Assembly: GCA_963978545.1 (NCBI GenBank)
Contig: OZ021729.1
Coordinates: forward strand, 13,406,001 to 13,470,000
Direction: 5' to 3'
Source of the DNA: Linyphia triangularis
Taxonomy: Eukaryota; Arthropoda; Arachnida; Araneae; Linyphiidae
Length of the DNA stretch: 64,000 nt
Below are positions 1 through 12,900 of the stretch, piece by piece (position 1 is the first letter of the stretch; each line of letters starts with the position of its first letter). The translations under genes were made by a program, and so were the position numbers. Below the pieces are notes generated by a model. That model did not search any database. It saw only the letters and a program-made list of their open reading frames with translations, and had not been told where the DNA came from.

Positions 1-102
1 TTTAGACGTTGATAAAATTTGATATAGTATTCCATTGCTGAGAAATGTAAGGTTCTTTAAGCTTTCTCAACATGCTTAAATTAATATTTTCTCTTTTTTA
101 TT

Positions 103-282
103 GAGCTTCCATCTACTGTATACAATCAAAACTTTTGAATTACTGCTGATTTTATTAACTTAGATTTTCAAACAAATAGCAATAAGAAAAACGAGCTTCC
201 ATCTACTGTATACAATCAAAGCTTTTGTATTACTGCTGATTTTATTAACTTAGATTTTCAAACAAATGGCAATAATAAAAAC
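103..282. repeat. 90-bp tandem duplication (two copies)
   Basis: Two adjacent near-identical copies, starting at 103 and 193 with the shared words gagcttccatctactg and tacaatcaaa, differ at only a few positions. The exact 90-bp spacing shows a recent local duplication. It has no coding potential and no recognised family. Confidence 0.9.
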
Positions 283-1215
283 GGAAAGCGGGAAATTTAA
301 TTTAGAATTTCAAACAAATAGTTTTAAATAAACTATTCATCAGTATTAGTGGTCTTAGCTTTTAAATTGTTAAATCATTTATCCAATTTGGTTTAGCATA
401 AAGGAAGAAAAAAAGATCATAAAAAAAAAAACATAATCAAGAAGCAATATATAAGCTTATTTTTATTCCATATATTATGAAGGTCATTTTGAATTAGTTA
501 ATAAAAATAAATCGCATTATCTTTTAGAAATAACATCTTTAGAGAACCTTTCCAACACAGCCTATATATGAACAGAATCTTATTAAGTTTTCTTTGAAAT
601 GAGAAAAGTATAAAAACCCAAGGGATTCAACTTGCAATATGAGATTTTATTTTAAAAGTAATTGGAATTCCAGACTCCAAAACTATTCAGTAATAAATTC
701 TCTCTCTCACACACACAGACACACTTTACAGTCGACTACTTCCTAAGCAAAAATAAAGTAACAACCCCCAACCTCATTCAAACATAAAATCCTAAAAGAT
801 ACGCATATAAAAAAAAAAGAAGAAAGAAGGAAAGAAGAGAGAGTGTCCACTTTCCCGACCAAACCGACTGATTGCTCGATCCCCCGCGCCATTTTCTTTC
901 TCGCTGACCAACCACTGTCCGCTGCGAAACCTTCCCAGCGATAATAATAACAATAACAATAAAAGGAGCAAACAAAAAGCACTCTCTTTTTCTCGTCCTT
1001 TTCTTATAGTGAAAGAAGCGCAAGAGCAGGATGGGGATGAAACAATCCCTCCTCCTCCTCCTCTTCACCGCTGAGAATGAAGAGGATAAGGATGGTTGGT
1101 AGGAGTTAAGGTGGTCTCGTTGTTTTTCTTTCTCTGGTTGAGGAGAATTTACAGTGTCGCCGTGGTTGTTAGTTACAAGTAAAGTACGTTGTTCTATTTG
1201 GTTGCAGAATATATA
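283..1215. other. non-coding; pyrimidine/purine-rich GC-richer island
   Basis: The first half is plain AT-rich DNA. A short CA/CT microsatellite lies at about 695-725. From about 840 to 1180 the composition becomes GC-richer with CpG, alternating GA-rich and CT-rich stretches and a run of CTC triplets near 1050. Open frames on the minus strand here are low-complexity (runs of R, S, L, F) and look like consequences of composition. A cis-regulatory island or an unrecognised UTR exon is possible, but nothing decides it. Confidence 0.4.
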
Positions 1216-1649
1216 CAAGGTGGCCACAAAATTCCGGAAAAAAAGTTCCCTGGATAATTCCCCAATAGATTTCTAAAAAATTCCCTGATTTTAGAGCAAA
1301 TTTTTTTTTAAATTTCCCCAACTTTCTTAGGTTTTTCAGATGTCTAGACACCCTGATCAAATAGAACATGTATGCTATAGAGATAATATGCAATTTTTAA
1401 AAAAATATTTTTGCTGGTAATGAAAAGTTTAAATTATTCCGTAACATTAAACTTCTAATGGCTTACCACTACAAATCTCAGAGTAAATAGGGCCAAAATA
1501 TGGATGAAAGTGCCTTAAGCAATACAAAATTTACCTGATTTTTATGAAATTTTAAAAAGTTCCCTGACATTTCCCTGATTTTTCCAGAATAAGAAAGCTC
1601 CTTGACATTTCCCTGATTTCCAGGTTTTCCCGGTTCTGTGGCCACTCTG
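1216..1649 (+). mobile_element. hAT-like MITE, copy A
   Basis: The left end reads CAAGGTGGCCACAAAATTC. The right end, reverse-complemented, reads CAGAGTGGCCACAGAACC, so the element has imperfect terminal inverted repeats of the CAGGGTG type common in hAT elements. The interior carries repeated TTCCCTGAT-type words and no coding frame. Three more copies lie in the window at 14021, 23750 and 36614, all in this orientation. A clean 8-bp target duplication is not visible. The family assignment rests on the termini only. Confidence 0.75.
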
Positions 1650-1671
1650 ATTCTATGATGATATTTAAATA

Positions 1672-2030
1672 TTTTTTTTTAATGAAACTATCTGATTCCA
1701 TGAAAGTTGCTTGGATTCTATGAAAGTATCGGAAATTCCATGAATGTATCTAAAATTTCATGACATTATCATGGATTATTTGAAACCATCTAGAAGGAAT
1801 TTCACGAAAAACTATCTAGGTTTCATGAAACTGTCTAGGGATCTATGGGACTACCTATAATTCCTTGAAAATATCTAGAATTTGTTGAGACTATCTCGGA
1901 TTCCTTGACATTATCTATTATTTCTTGAAAGTATCGTATTTAATCCAAGAAACTATCTAGGATTCGATTAAACTATCTAGGAATCGAGGAAAATATTTAG
2001 AATTTGATAAAACTACTGAAATAGGTTGTT
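1672..2030 (+). repeat. degenerate ~20-bp minisatellite
   Basis: About 17 diverged tandem units share the approximate consensus TGAAACTATCTAGGATTCCT, with recurring words actatctagg, ttccatga and gattcc. Units drift by one or two bases in length, so the array is old. It directly abuts the MITE on its left. Confidence 0.8.
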
Positions 2031-2086
2031 TTAGAATTTGAGAAGCCCTTTCAAAAGATCCAAACTAAGTTCACATCTAGGAAGCA

Positions 2087-2124
<38 letters not shown>

Positions 2125-2504
2125 AGTTAAATAAATCTTTTAAATTAACTTGATTAACAACTAATCTCTTAAATAAACGTGAGCTTCTAGAACCACTAAT
2201 ACCATAAAACGTCCCTTAATGCCTAAGGCTCTTTTTATCCAATCATGTTATTATAGTTATCCTCAAAGATAAATGATAACCGAAAATTTAATTTGTGAGA
2301 TTTGTTCTCAAAAAGTTCTTGATTTGATAGTGTGACTAATGAGCATTCTCAAATATTCAAATTTTTTTTATAGAAGTGGTATAGGTTCTCCCCAAGAAAG
2401 AATAACTTAAATGTTAAAACTAATTATAAAGGGTTTATTTTTCTAGTAATTTTTAGATCCTTTATATTATGTGCGTATGTATATATGTATGTTTCTTGAT
2501 GTCG
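2031..2504. other. non-coding AT-rich spacer with A31 tract
   Basis: An uninterrupted run of 31 A lies at 2092-2122. A short GTATGTATAT-type microsatellite lies at about 2470-2492, just before the next repeat. I see no gene, RNA or element end here. Confidence 0.6.
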
Positions 2505-2700
2505 ATGGGAGCGGAATCTGTGGAGGCCTAATTAACCCCCTTGCCGTCATCCAATTGGACTTAAACTTGGCAGATAGGTTCGATGTCGATGACAATGCAT
2601 TCTATCAAATTTTGGGGCTATTATTGTCACTAAAATGTCACTTTTACTGAATACTAATAAACCAACTGGCCGTCATCCAATGGCATTAAAATAGCATTGA
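2505..2700 (+). repeat. dispersed repeat family 'GCCGTCATCCAA', copy 1
   Basis: The core words TTGCCGTCATCCAATTGG, AAACTTGGCAGATAG and GTCGATGACAATGCATTC recur in two other places in the window, at 15880-16005 (plus) and 27640-27925 (minus). A second diverged start of the unit (GGCCGTCATCCAATGG) lies 126 bp downstream, so the family is internally tandem, as in copy 3. It is probably the internal repeat of a non-autonomous transposon. The class is unknown. Confidence 0.65.
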
Positions 2701-3213
2701 ACCGATCATTGCAGAAACACTCTCCTATTGCTAAATTTTTTTTAATAAATAATTAAAATTACTTTAATCAGAATAAACAGATGATAATTGGATGTGAGAG
2801 CATAAATTCACGTTCATTTTTAATAAATAAATTTTGAAACGTAGTTTGCCGCACATTTTGCTGATAGAAATGTTTTTGATATCGGCGCTGTGTTAATAAA
2901 TATAAAAATTGGAAATGTACATAAAGGATATTTTAAAAACTCTGTTTTTATGGGTTGCATTATTTATGGTAAGATACCGGGTTTCCAAATCATATTCTTC
3001 AACTTCTATGATAATGCAACAAATACATAGCAATATGTAATACCGATTTTTTGTACATTTGTTTACTGTTTAATTCTTTCTAAGAAGATAATTCTTTTTG
3101 TCCCAAAATGAGCTTCAATCCAATCCAATCAAATTTATACAATGAGATGGTGAGAGCTATTTTTAATGGATGAGTTAAACTAATAAAAAGTACTTTTAAA
3201 AATAACTCATAGT

Positions 3214-3249
<36 letters not shown>

Positions 3250-3639
3250 TTATGACGTTAGCAACAGACGTTTGTTTGGTAAACAGTTACGATTTGAAAC
3301 AAAACCTTAAACAGAAGAACAACATATATTGTCGTTTTTGCCTATTTGGATGATTTGAGGGTACTAAGATTTCGACCTTTTTCTATTCTCAGCAACAAGT
3401 CTAAAACTGGTTGAATTGTGCTTTCTCTAGCTTCACTTATCCAGAGCCAAACAACCTTTGACATGTTTAAAAACGATCCCGTGGGGATTTGGGCAATCTA
3501 CGAGACAAAGTTCTTTTTCAGTCGCCATCCTTATACTGTACGAGGGGAGGATGGGGGATTCTGTGCACGTGTTCGGCCGATGCAGATGGCAGAGGGAGAG
3601 TGTTCTTCCTCTCCCCTACCCCGTTGTCAATAATGGGGT
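2701..3639. other. non-coding; T30 tract and start of a GC-richer block
   Basis: The stretch is AT-rich up to a run of 30 T at 3216-3245. From about 3530 the DNA becomes GC-richer with CpG and long G-rich words. Overlapping frames in this block on both strands are mutually contradictory and low-complexity, and I do not accept any as a gene. A CAGATGG word is at 3583-3589. Confidence 0.45.
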
Positions 3640-4310
3640 GGTGTGGGGGTGGATGCAGATGGGCGAGACACTGATGATCGATCCCGGTTCCTCTCGGTGC
3701 TCCCTGTTTTCCTCTTTCTCTCTTCATCCTTCCGGAGATGTGCTGGAGAGAGAGAGAGGGGGGAATGGGGATGGATACAGATGGGCTGTGATGGTTTTTG
3801 GGATGGGTTGGCTGTGACAGCGTACATAAAGGGAATATTGTACGTGGTAACGGGTGAATGGGTGAGGACCCTACTGCTTAATGAAAGTTACGAACAATGT
3901 CGGACTTAGGATGTCACCTGGGATTGAAATCAGGTACTTTTGGCATGACGCTAGGATGATGGTGGGAGAAAGGATAGAGATGGAAAGTGATGAGGGGGGG
4001 AGTATAGTTTGATTTGGACTACGTGTGACGTGCATAAAGGAAGGCTGTAGTAATAGCTGAATGGTTCAGTACAAAAAATTTCACGAAGTTTGTAAACACA
4101 ACTGATGTGTAATTCTAGATAGAATTCGAATGCAGGACTTTTGACCTAGAGCTGAGAGGTTGGAAAAGGGATGGATAGCGTTGGATGGGTTGTTTTATAA
4201 AGTGCATGCATATAAAGAATATGCCAAGGATTAAATTCAAGCACTTTTGAGATGATGTTAGTGATTAAGCTTTCAAACGTGAAGGATGTGAAATACAGAT
4301 GGACAGAAAT
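3640..4310 (-). repeat. degenerate tandem block with three antisense tRNA-like modules
   Basis: Three modules of similar order repeat at irregular 110-200 bp spacing. Each has a GTGCATAAAG-like word, then a segment that on the minus strand resembles a tRNA/SINE head: a CAAAAGT word followed by a B-box-like GATTTCAATCC or GCATTCGAATTC. The modules lie at about 3910-3955, 4105-4160 and 4220-4270. A GATACAGATGGG-type word accompanies the units at 3656, 3778 and 4296. No intact tRNA fold is present. It is best read as an old, tandemly arranged SINE-like repeat. Confidence 0.4.
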
Positions 4311-4531
4311 GATGTGTGCAGGTTTTGGTATGAGTATAAAACATCCATTGGTTCTAAGAAGCAAAAGACTTTATAAAAGTTTAACTCAAAGACATTAAAT
4401 TTCGTATAACAATGAACTGTTTTATTTTTTAAATCGTTAAACTGAAAATTTCCAATTGATATTTTTAATCGTGATTAAATTTATTTACCCGCAATTCATT
4501 TAAAACAAATTCCGAGGCTATATATTACCAT

Positions 4532-4668
4532 TTTCGTTTAAATTCCAGCATATTCAACATTTCTCAAAAGCACAAATGCAAGCCTTTCAGCATATTCATA
4601 TTAATATTTCGTTTCAATTCAAGCTTATTGAACATATCTCAAGTACGCAAATGCAAGAGTGTTCACAA
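4532..4668 (+). repeat. 75-bp tandem duplication (two diverged copies)
   Basis: TTTCGTTTAAATTCCAGC at 4532 and TTTCGTTTCAATTCAAGC at 4607 start two copies that stay alignable through the word AAATGCAAG. The apparent open frame that follows (to about 5011) lacks an ATG start and any recognisable domain. Confidence 0.7.
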
Positions 4669-7600
4669 GTTTTCCGAAAATTTTGGATACTTCAGTAAAG
4701 ATAAGTTACAATTGGATCCATTACGTATTCCAAAAACTAGCTTTATCCATTTATTCAAAGACATTAGGAAAATAAATCACGACCGAAGGGTTTATATCCC
4801 CACTAAAAATTCAAAAAATTCTATAAACCCTTCTCCATCTGTCCTTTTAATCAAACGAACGCACCTACACAAAACTCCAAACACATCAAAACCAAAAATG
4901 GTAATTCATGCCAAACAACATAAACAACCCAACTCGAGCGAACTGAATTTTGGTATAAATGTATCCTTTCAGCAATCTCAGGGCTGTATCTTTTCTTTCG
5001 GAAAAACTTAAAAGAAGCCAGAAAGAAGAAGAAGAAGGGAGAGAGAAAAAAAGAAGTAAAGAGTACCGAGATAAAAATTCCTCTTGTGAGTTGAACGGGT
5101 GACTCAGCAAAGAATGGTCGATTCATTATATTGCGTCAGCTGGTTGAGATGAACCGGCACCGATCGAAGTAACGGGGGAGGAAGGGGCGGTTGGAACCGG
5201 CCGCGGGGGAGAGTGGGCCGAGTCGGGGAAATGTCATCTGGTTCTGGGGGGTATTGGATGATGCCGGAGTTTTTTAAGGGATCGATGTGCTGATGAATGC
5301 TTTGATGCAGAGAAGAAATTACTTATTTCTGACTTGATGAATTCATGGTTGTGCATAGGTAGCTTTAGAAAACTTTTCAGAAAAGCAACATGCAGTTTAT
5401 AGCATTTTGTGTATTGAGGTATTAATAATTTGCTTGAATCATAAATGAAGTTAAAAAATATAAAAATTATCGAATTGACAAGTAATCCTTCCACGGTAAG
5501 ATGTATTTAAAATGTGTAGTGTATTGGAATTTTCTGATCTGATAAATTTTATTTGTAAAACCTTAAAATCACCCTTTATTAAAACTTTGGACAAACTGGT
5601 AACATATTGATCAGCCATTGAATTATTTAGTTATGTAGTATACTTCTTTTCTGAGACGTGAGAATGAGGACTTAAAGTAATTTAATTGCACGTATTGCAA
5701 TTTAAGCTGTTACCATAAGAAAGAGGACAACAGGATAAACTTATAAAACATAAGGAATTAGTTAATTTAAGTTTTGTAAGTTTATTCTGCAACTTTTTTT
5801 AAGGAATTATTTATAAGGTGCTAAATTTAAAACAAAATTATTCTTAAGTTAAAAAAATCTAAAGTGCAAGATAACAAATTTGATTAATGTTTGCAACAAA
5901 CAATTTTCCTTTTAAATATCAATTACATAATTCTCCAACTGTACTGAGTGAGTTTAAAAATTAAACTGTTACAATTTAGTTTTAAGGCAATGCGAGTCAA
6001 TTAAAGTGAGTGCTAATAAATTGTAATAAATTTAAATGCTATCCACTTCGACAACAATACAGACAGTTACCCTCTTCTTATTCCCAAACCACAAGAAACC
6101 AATAACTAATACTACAAAAAAACAAACAAAAAAAAACAGTTACAAATCGATACTTTTTTAAGTGGGAAGGATGAGCAGCAGCTATTAACGCAATAATCCC
6201 AAACACTAAAGAAAACGATATCGATCCTCAGCACCACAATCGATACGAATCCATCCACAAGATCTTCTCTGAACCAGTTTCGCTCGTACCCTCCTCTACA
6301 AGGGTAGGGGAGTTGCAGCGAACAGGGGCAGAGGAGAGCTCCCAGATGTTTTCGGAATTAGAGGGGGCGGGGGGAATGGAGTTGGCGTGGGTGGGGAGTA
6401 TTCTTTGGCATGGGTGTGTGCTCTGCTCCAAGGCGGGTGAATAGTATGTGGATATTTTTGCTCACTTGGGGAATTTAACTTCAATGTAGATAATGTCTAG
6501 AAAACAATTGGTAAAGGATGTTTTGGTATTATTTTGATACTCCATGGAATTAATACATACATTTCCCGAACATATCAGCTTTCGAAATGGTGCTTTCAAA
6601 ACATTTGGATTTTTGTGTTGTTGATAGAGCTGCTATAATAGTAGCTAACTAGCGAATCTTAAAGGAAAAAACAAAATGCGACTTTTCTACACTTATGAAC
6701 CAATTTTTTAGTTTAAAAACGTAGCGTCACCTCCGGTTTGAGATAACTACAAAGTCTTTAAATATTCGTTTTATTTTGGAATTAAATATTTCGAATGCAA
6801 TTGAATGTGCATTAAAATGAGCTGCGTGGCGTCGTAAGTATTAGAGCAACATTTCAGTATACAGTGTCGCATGTATTAAAGCAATATTTCAGCAGACAAA
6901 TATGTTCTGGGAAAATTACATTATATCTAGGGGCATAGGAAAGACTAACGAACACAAATGAATGCCTTATGCCGTAATGTTTAGATAAAAGGAGTAAATG
7001 TCCGTCGATTTTCCCCATCCCAATGCAAATTTTCAAGAGCAAATTGTCTGCTGAAATATTGCGTCAGAACTTACATATCTGCCACCTATTGCATTAGCAA
7101 TGAAGTTCATTTAAATACTCATTCAGTGACCTATTCAAAATTCTAATAAAATTGAATAATTAAGCATTTCGCAGTTTCCTCCTACAGGTAGCGCTAATTG
7201 TTAATTAACAAAAGCTGTATTTCATTTAAGTTTCCAATGTCGTTGGTTGCAATTCATTACAATTGTATGAAGAATTATTTCAGGTCATGTAATTTAACAA
7301 AAAATTGCATTAGGTCTATGGGATGGTGACGATCACTCTCATCCAATCAAAACTGCCCTGATGACGTTAAGTCCGACACCATTTAGAAGACAGCAAACCG
7401 CGTCTAGTTATTTTTTATGCGCCTTGTGATAGAGCTCCCTTCTGGATTGGGAGGCTATTTGCCAGTTTTCATGGCGTTTCTTTTGTCGGGAACTAATTTT
7501 TATTTTTATTTCTTGCATCGGAGTTGTGTTTTTATTATTATTTTTTTCCCGGCTGCAGGAGCGATAAGGGGGAACAACCTGTTTTATAAATCTCATTGAA

Positions 7601-9165
7601 GGCGAGGAAGTTTGTGCGTGAAGAGTGTAACAAAAATCGATGGTGTGTCGTGGGGGGGGGGGGGGGGATGATACAGATGGGAGTTGGAGGTTTAATTTGA
7701 GGTGTGTGTAATGGGATTTTTCTGATGTTTCAGGAAATAAGGTAACAAGTGCACAAATGGAAAGCAATGTATCGACGGAAGAATTGTACAACGCATTTTC
7801 CCAACTTTTGGATTTTTGATGATAAATTATAGCCGTTGTATGTAGAATCTTCATTTAAAACATTGAAATTGCATTGTAATGAATGTTTCTTATTTAAATA
7901 AAAATAAAAACATTTGATGAACAAAAGATAGAAACACGATTATAGTAATTCTTTTGCTGTGATTTATTTTTCATTAAGTTCTTTTTATTGCAGGCGTTAT
8001 TTATTATTAAATCTAATTATTTGTTCTAGTCGTGATGCAAAAAGTATAGTGGAAAAACCAGTATTGAAAGGACCAATATTCTACTTTCCGATAAATATTT
8101 TTTTTAATACCACCGAATAAATTTTGCTCTAATGATACAAAGCATCGAATGAGCAATACAACGTCTTGGTCAAAAAATCTAAGTACTTTTCAACGCAGCT
8201 AAACATAGGGTTTTTGACCAATACAAAGGCAATGAAATATAGTCCCACATTTAACCATGACCCTAACCAAAGACATCAACATAAAAACCCAATACAAATC
8301 TCAATCTAAATTCAAGACAACGTCCACCACAAGAACAACAACAACAAAAAAAGCCAGTCCATCCACCGACCAACACAGTGGCATCTTGAAAATTGGAAAT
8401 CAGCAAGGCAAGCGACACCAAGAGGGAAAAAAAATCTCTTGAAAGAAAGCAAGTGGCATTGCGAAAGACACAAGAGATGTGGCTAAAAAAAATAATAAAA
8501 AAACTAGGAAAGAGGGATGTAGGAATCGCATCTGGTGCTCTTTGGGCGTGTGCGTTGCTGTGAAGCAAGGCAATCGAAGCTCTGGCTCATCTGGCACTAA
8601 GTTGGGTGCCACATACCCTTCGTTGACAGAATGGAAAGAGAAGATGGCGCATGCCATGACGATTCTTTCCTTCTTTACCATTTAGTTCTTTAGCCAGATG
8701 CCACTGGATGTTTTTTTTTTGTACAGACAATAGTTGGGAGCATTGCAGTTGTTTCTGGAAAGAGGAAGAGATGGCTAGCTTTTTCTGCCGAATTGGGTTG
8801 GTTAATTTCTGAAGTACAGTTTTCTGTTGCATTGTGTAAACAGGGATTGATACTGTCAAACAAGTGCCCTTAAACTGATTTAGAATTGAAGAACGTGCTA
8901 ATAGTACTATCTAGGTAATTATGAAAGGTAACGAAATCGCACTTAGATTAAAATTTATTAACTTTTGAATGATTTTTTAACGTTTTGTCAAATACTAATA
9001 AATATATCAAATAAACTGTTAAATTTTCTGGGGAGGTTTAAGAAGTAAAGTTGGTTTTAAATCAAGTGAAATGAGGGGTGTTACAATATTAGCCTTTAGA
9101 AAAACATACATAAGAAATATTGTTTTAAGCTATTTTTTGAAATTATTTAAAACTACTTATGCGCA

Positions 9166-9170
<5 letters not shown>
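4669..9170. other. long non-coding stretch with several GC-richer islands
   Basis: I find no supportable gene. GC-richer patches lie at about 5130-5250 (contains CAGCTG and two AACCGGC words), 6230-6460 (G-rich, one CAGATG), 7430-7700 (ends in a run of 16 G at 7652-7667 followed by GATACAGATGGG) and 8480-8660. These patches are separated by plain AT-rich DNA. They may be regulatory modules of the downstream net locus or remnants of old repeats. The sequence alone does not separate these. Confidence 0.4.

Positions 9171-9203
<33 letters not shown>
9171..9203. repeat. (TA)n microsatellite
   Basis: A perfect TA dinucleotide run of about 16 units in otherwise AT-rich DNA. Confidence 0.95.
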
Positions 9204-9205
<2 letters not shown>

Positions 9206-9916
9206 TGTAAATGTGACATAAAAAAAGTTTGGCAGATATATGCTTTTCTTTATTTCACACGAACATTTTATGCTTCTAAATATGCTTCCAAAAAGATTTG
9301 AAACATTAAGCTGCTTATCTTTTTAAGAAACCTAAATTTTTTTTCATTATTTCAGAACTTATATAATATTTAATCATTTCAGGAGTACGTGGTGTGAAAT
9401 GTCCTCAAAATACAAGATTATTTAGAGACTTGAATAGAACTAGACTTAACGCAAATATTAATAACTAGCTGAATACCCGTGCTGCGCTACGAAATTTTAC
9501 CATTAGCATTTTAGCAATCAAAAGACATTCATGTATTCTACACTTCAGACGTTTGCTCCCTTTTCGATCCCGACAAATTGATTTATCAAAATAGGAACTT
9601 ACCTTTGTTGACATTTTAAACGAAATTTATAATTGTGAATAGTAATCTGGAATAGTTTATTGTGTTTATGTTTGCTCTTAGTTCTAAATTTCAAAGTAGT
9701 AGCTGTATTGGAATTAAGTTAATTAGACATTAAGTTAATCCTCGTATAGTTTCAATGTTGCGTCGTCTTTTCATCCCTTAAAAATTCGTTAATCGATATT
9801 GGAATGACTTATTTTTTTAACATTTGCAAAAAAATATCAGAAAAATGACTACATTGGAAGAGGAACATTTGGATATCCCTCGTTTGGAACATTTAACCCC
9901 TTTTCGACCACTTAAA

Positions 9917-12900
9917 GTGTGTTAATCGAGATCGGAATAGTTTACTTTTTCTATTTTTACCATTGTTGATATTTGTGCCGATTTTCAGAGTTGTGACTAT
10001 GTGGGAAGTAGGATTTTCGAATGTCCCCCGTTTGGAACGTTTAACCCCTTTTCGACCCCTTATAGTGTGTTAATCGAGATCGGAATAGTTTACTTTTTCT
10101 ATTTTTACCATTGTTGATATTTGTGCCGATTTTCAGAGTTGTGACTATGTGGGAAGTAGGATTTTCGAATGTCCCCCGTTTGGAACGTTTGACCCCTTTT
10201 CGACCCCTTAAAGTGTGTTAATCGAGATCGGAATAGTTTACTTTTTCTATTTTTACCATTGTTGATATTTGTGCCGATTTTCAGAGTTGTGACTATGTGG
10301 GAAGTAGGATTTTCGAATGTCCCCCGTTTGGAACGTTTGACCCCTTTTCGACCCCTTAAAGTGTGTTAATCGAGATCGGAATAGTTTACTTTTTCTATTT
10401 TTACCATTGTTGATATTTGTGCCGATTTTCAGAGTTGTGACTATGTGGGAAGTAGGATTTTCGAATGTCCCCCGTTTGGAACGTTTGACCCCTTTTCGAC
10501 CCCTTAAAGTGTGTTAATCGAGATCGGAATAGTTTACTTTTTCTATTTTTACCATTGTTGATATTTGTGCCGATTTTCAGAGTTGTGACTATGTGGGAAG
10601 TAGGATTTTCGAATGTCCCCCGTTTGGAACGTTTGACCCCTTTTCGACCCCTTAAAGTGTGTTAATCGAGATCGGAATAGTTTACTTTTTCTATTTTTAC
10701 CATTGTTGATATTTGTGCCGATTTTCAGAGTTGTGACTATGTGGGAAGTAGGATTTTCGAATGTCCCCCGTTTGGAACGTTTGACCCCTTTTCGACCCCT
10801 TAAAGTGTGTTAATCAAGATCGGAATAGTTTACTTTTTCTATTTTTACCATTGTTGATATTTGTGCCGATTTTCAGAGTTGTGACTATGTGGGAAGTAGG
10901 ATTTTCGAATGTCCCCCGTTTGGAACGTTTGACCCCTTTTCGACCCCTTAAAGTGTGTTAATCGAGATCGGAATAGTTTACTTTTTCTATTTTTACCATT
11001 GTTGATATTTGTGCCGATTTTCAGAGTTGTGACTATGTGGGAAGTAGGATTTTCGAATGTCCCCCGTTTGGAACGTTTAACCCCTTTTCGACCCCTTAAA
11101 GTGGGTTAATCGAGATCGGAATAGTTTACTTTTTCTATTTTTACCATTGTTGATATTTGTGCCGATTTTCAGAGTTGTGACTATGTGGGAAGTAGGATTT
11201 TCGAATGTCCCCCGTTTGGAACGTTTGACCCCTTTTCGACCCCTTATAGTGTGTTAATCGAGATCGGAATAGTTTACTTTTTCTATTTTTACCATTGTTG
11301 ATATTTGTGCCGATTTTCAGAGTTGTGACTATGTGGGAAGTAGGATTTTCGAATGTCCCCCGTTTGGAACGTTTGACCCCTTTTCGACCCCTTAAAGTGT
11401 GTTAATCGAGATCGGAATAGTTTACTTTTTCTATTTTTACCATTGTTGATATTTGTGCCGATTTTCAGAGTTGTGACTATGTGGGAAGTATAATTTTCGA
11501 ATGTCCCCCGTTTGGAACGTTTGACCCCTTTTCGACCCCTTAAAGTGTGTTAATCGAGATCGGAATAGTTTACTTTTTCTATTTTTACCATTGTTGATAT
11601 TTGTGCCGATTTTCAGAGTTGTGACTATGTGGGAAGTAGGATTTTCGAATGTCCCCCGTTTGGAACGTTTGACCCCTTTTCGACCCCTTAAAGTGTGTTA
11701 ATCGAGATCGGAATAGTTTACTTTTTCTATTTTTACCATTGTTGATATTTGTGCCGATTTTCAGAGTTGTGACTATGTTTGAAGTAGGATTTTCGAATGT
11801 CCCCCGTTTGGAACGTTTGACCCCTTTTCGACCCCTTAAAGTGTGATAATCGAGATCGGAATAGTTTACTTTTTCTATTTTTACCATTGTTGATATTTGT
11901 GCAGATTTTCAGAGTTGTGACTATGTGGGAAGTAGGATTTTCGAATGTCCCCCGTTTGGAACGTTTGACCCCTTTTCGACCCCTTAAAGTGTGTTAATCG
12001 AGATCGGAATAGTTTACTTTTTCTATTTTTACCATTGTTGATATTTGTGCCGATTTTCAGAGTTGTGACTATGTGGGAAGTAGGATTTTCGAATGTCCCC
12101 CGTTTGGAACGTTTGACCCCTTTTCGACCCCTTAAAGTGTGTTAATCGAGATCGGAATAGTTTACTTTTTCTATTTTTACCATTGTTGATATTTGTGCCG
12201 ATTTTCAGAGTTGTGACTATGTGGGAAGTAGGATTTTCGAATGTCCCCCGTTTGGAACGTTTGACCCCTTTTCGACCCCTTAAAGTGTGTTAATCGAGAT
12301 CGGAATAGTTTACTTTTTCTATTTTTACCATTGTTGATATTTGTGCCGATTTTCAGAGTTGTGACTATGTGGGAAGTAGGATTTTCGAATGTCCCCCGTT
12401 TGGAACGTTTAACCCCTTTTCGACCCCTTAAAGTGGGTTAATCGAGATCGGAATAGTTTACTTTTTCTATTTTTACCATTGTTGATATTTGTGCCGATTT
12501 TCAGAGTTGTGACTATGTGGGAAGTAGGATTTTCGAATGTCCCCCGTTTGGAACGTTTGACCCCTTTTCGACCCCTTATAGTGTGTTAATCGAGATCGGA
12601 ATAGTTTACTTTTTCTATTTTTACCATTGTTGATATTTGTGCCGATTTTCAGAGTTGTGACTATGTGGGAAGTAGGATTTTCGAATGTCCCCCGTTTGGA
12701 ACGTTTGACCCCTTTTCGACCCCTTAAAGTGTGTTAATCGAGATCGGAATAGTTTACTTTTTCTATTTTTACCATTGTTGATATTTGTGCCGATTTTCAG
12801 AGTTGTGACTATGTGGGAAGTAGGATTTTCGAATGTCCCCCGTTTGGAACGTTTGACCCCTTTTCGACCCCTTAAAGTGTGTTAATCGAGATCGGAATAG

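Noticed and set aside
3458..3909. Several overlapping plus- and minus-strand frames in a GC-richer block
   Set aside because: They are mutually exclusive, low-complexity and overlap degenerate tandem repeats.
3583..4302. CAGATGG cluster as an Atonal-type E-box enhancer
   Set aside because: Most of the words are parts of the degenerate tandem repeat units, so the clustering is better explained by repeat structure.
4628..5011. 127-codon plus-strand open frame
   Set aside because: It lacks an ATG start (begins at TTG), has no domain, and overlaps a tandem duplication.
11585..11887. Minus-strand open frame inside the 148-bp array
   Set aside because: It is translated satellite; the same peptide repeats wherever the array lacks a stop, and 148 is not a multiple of three.
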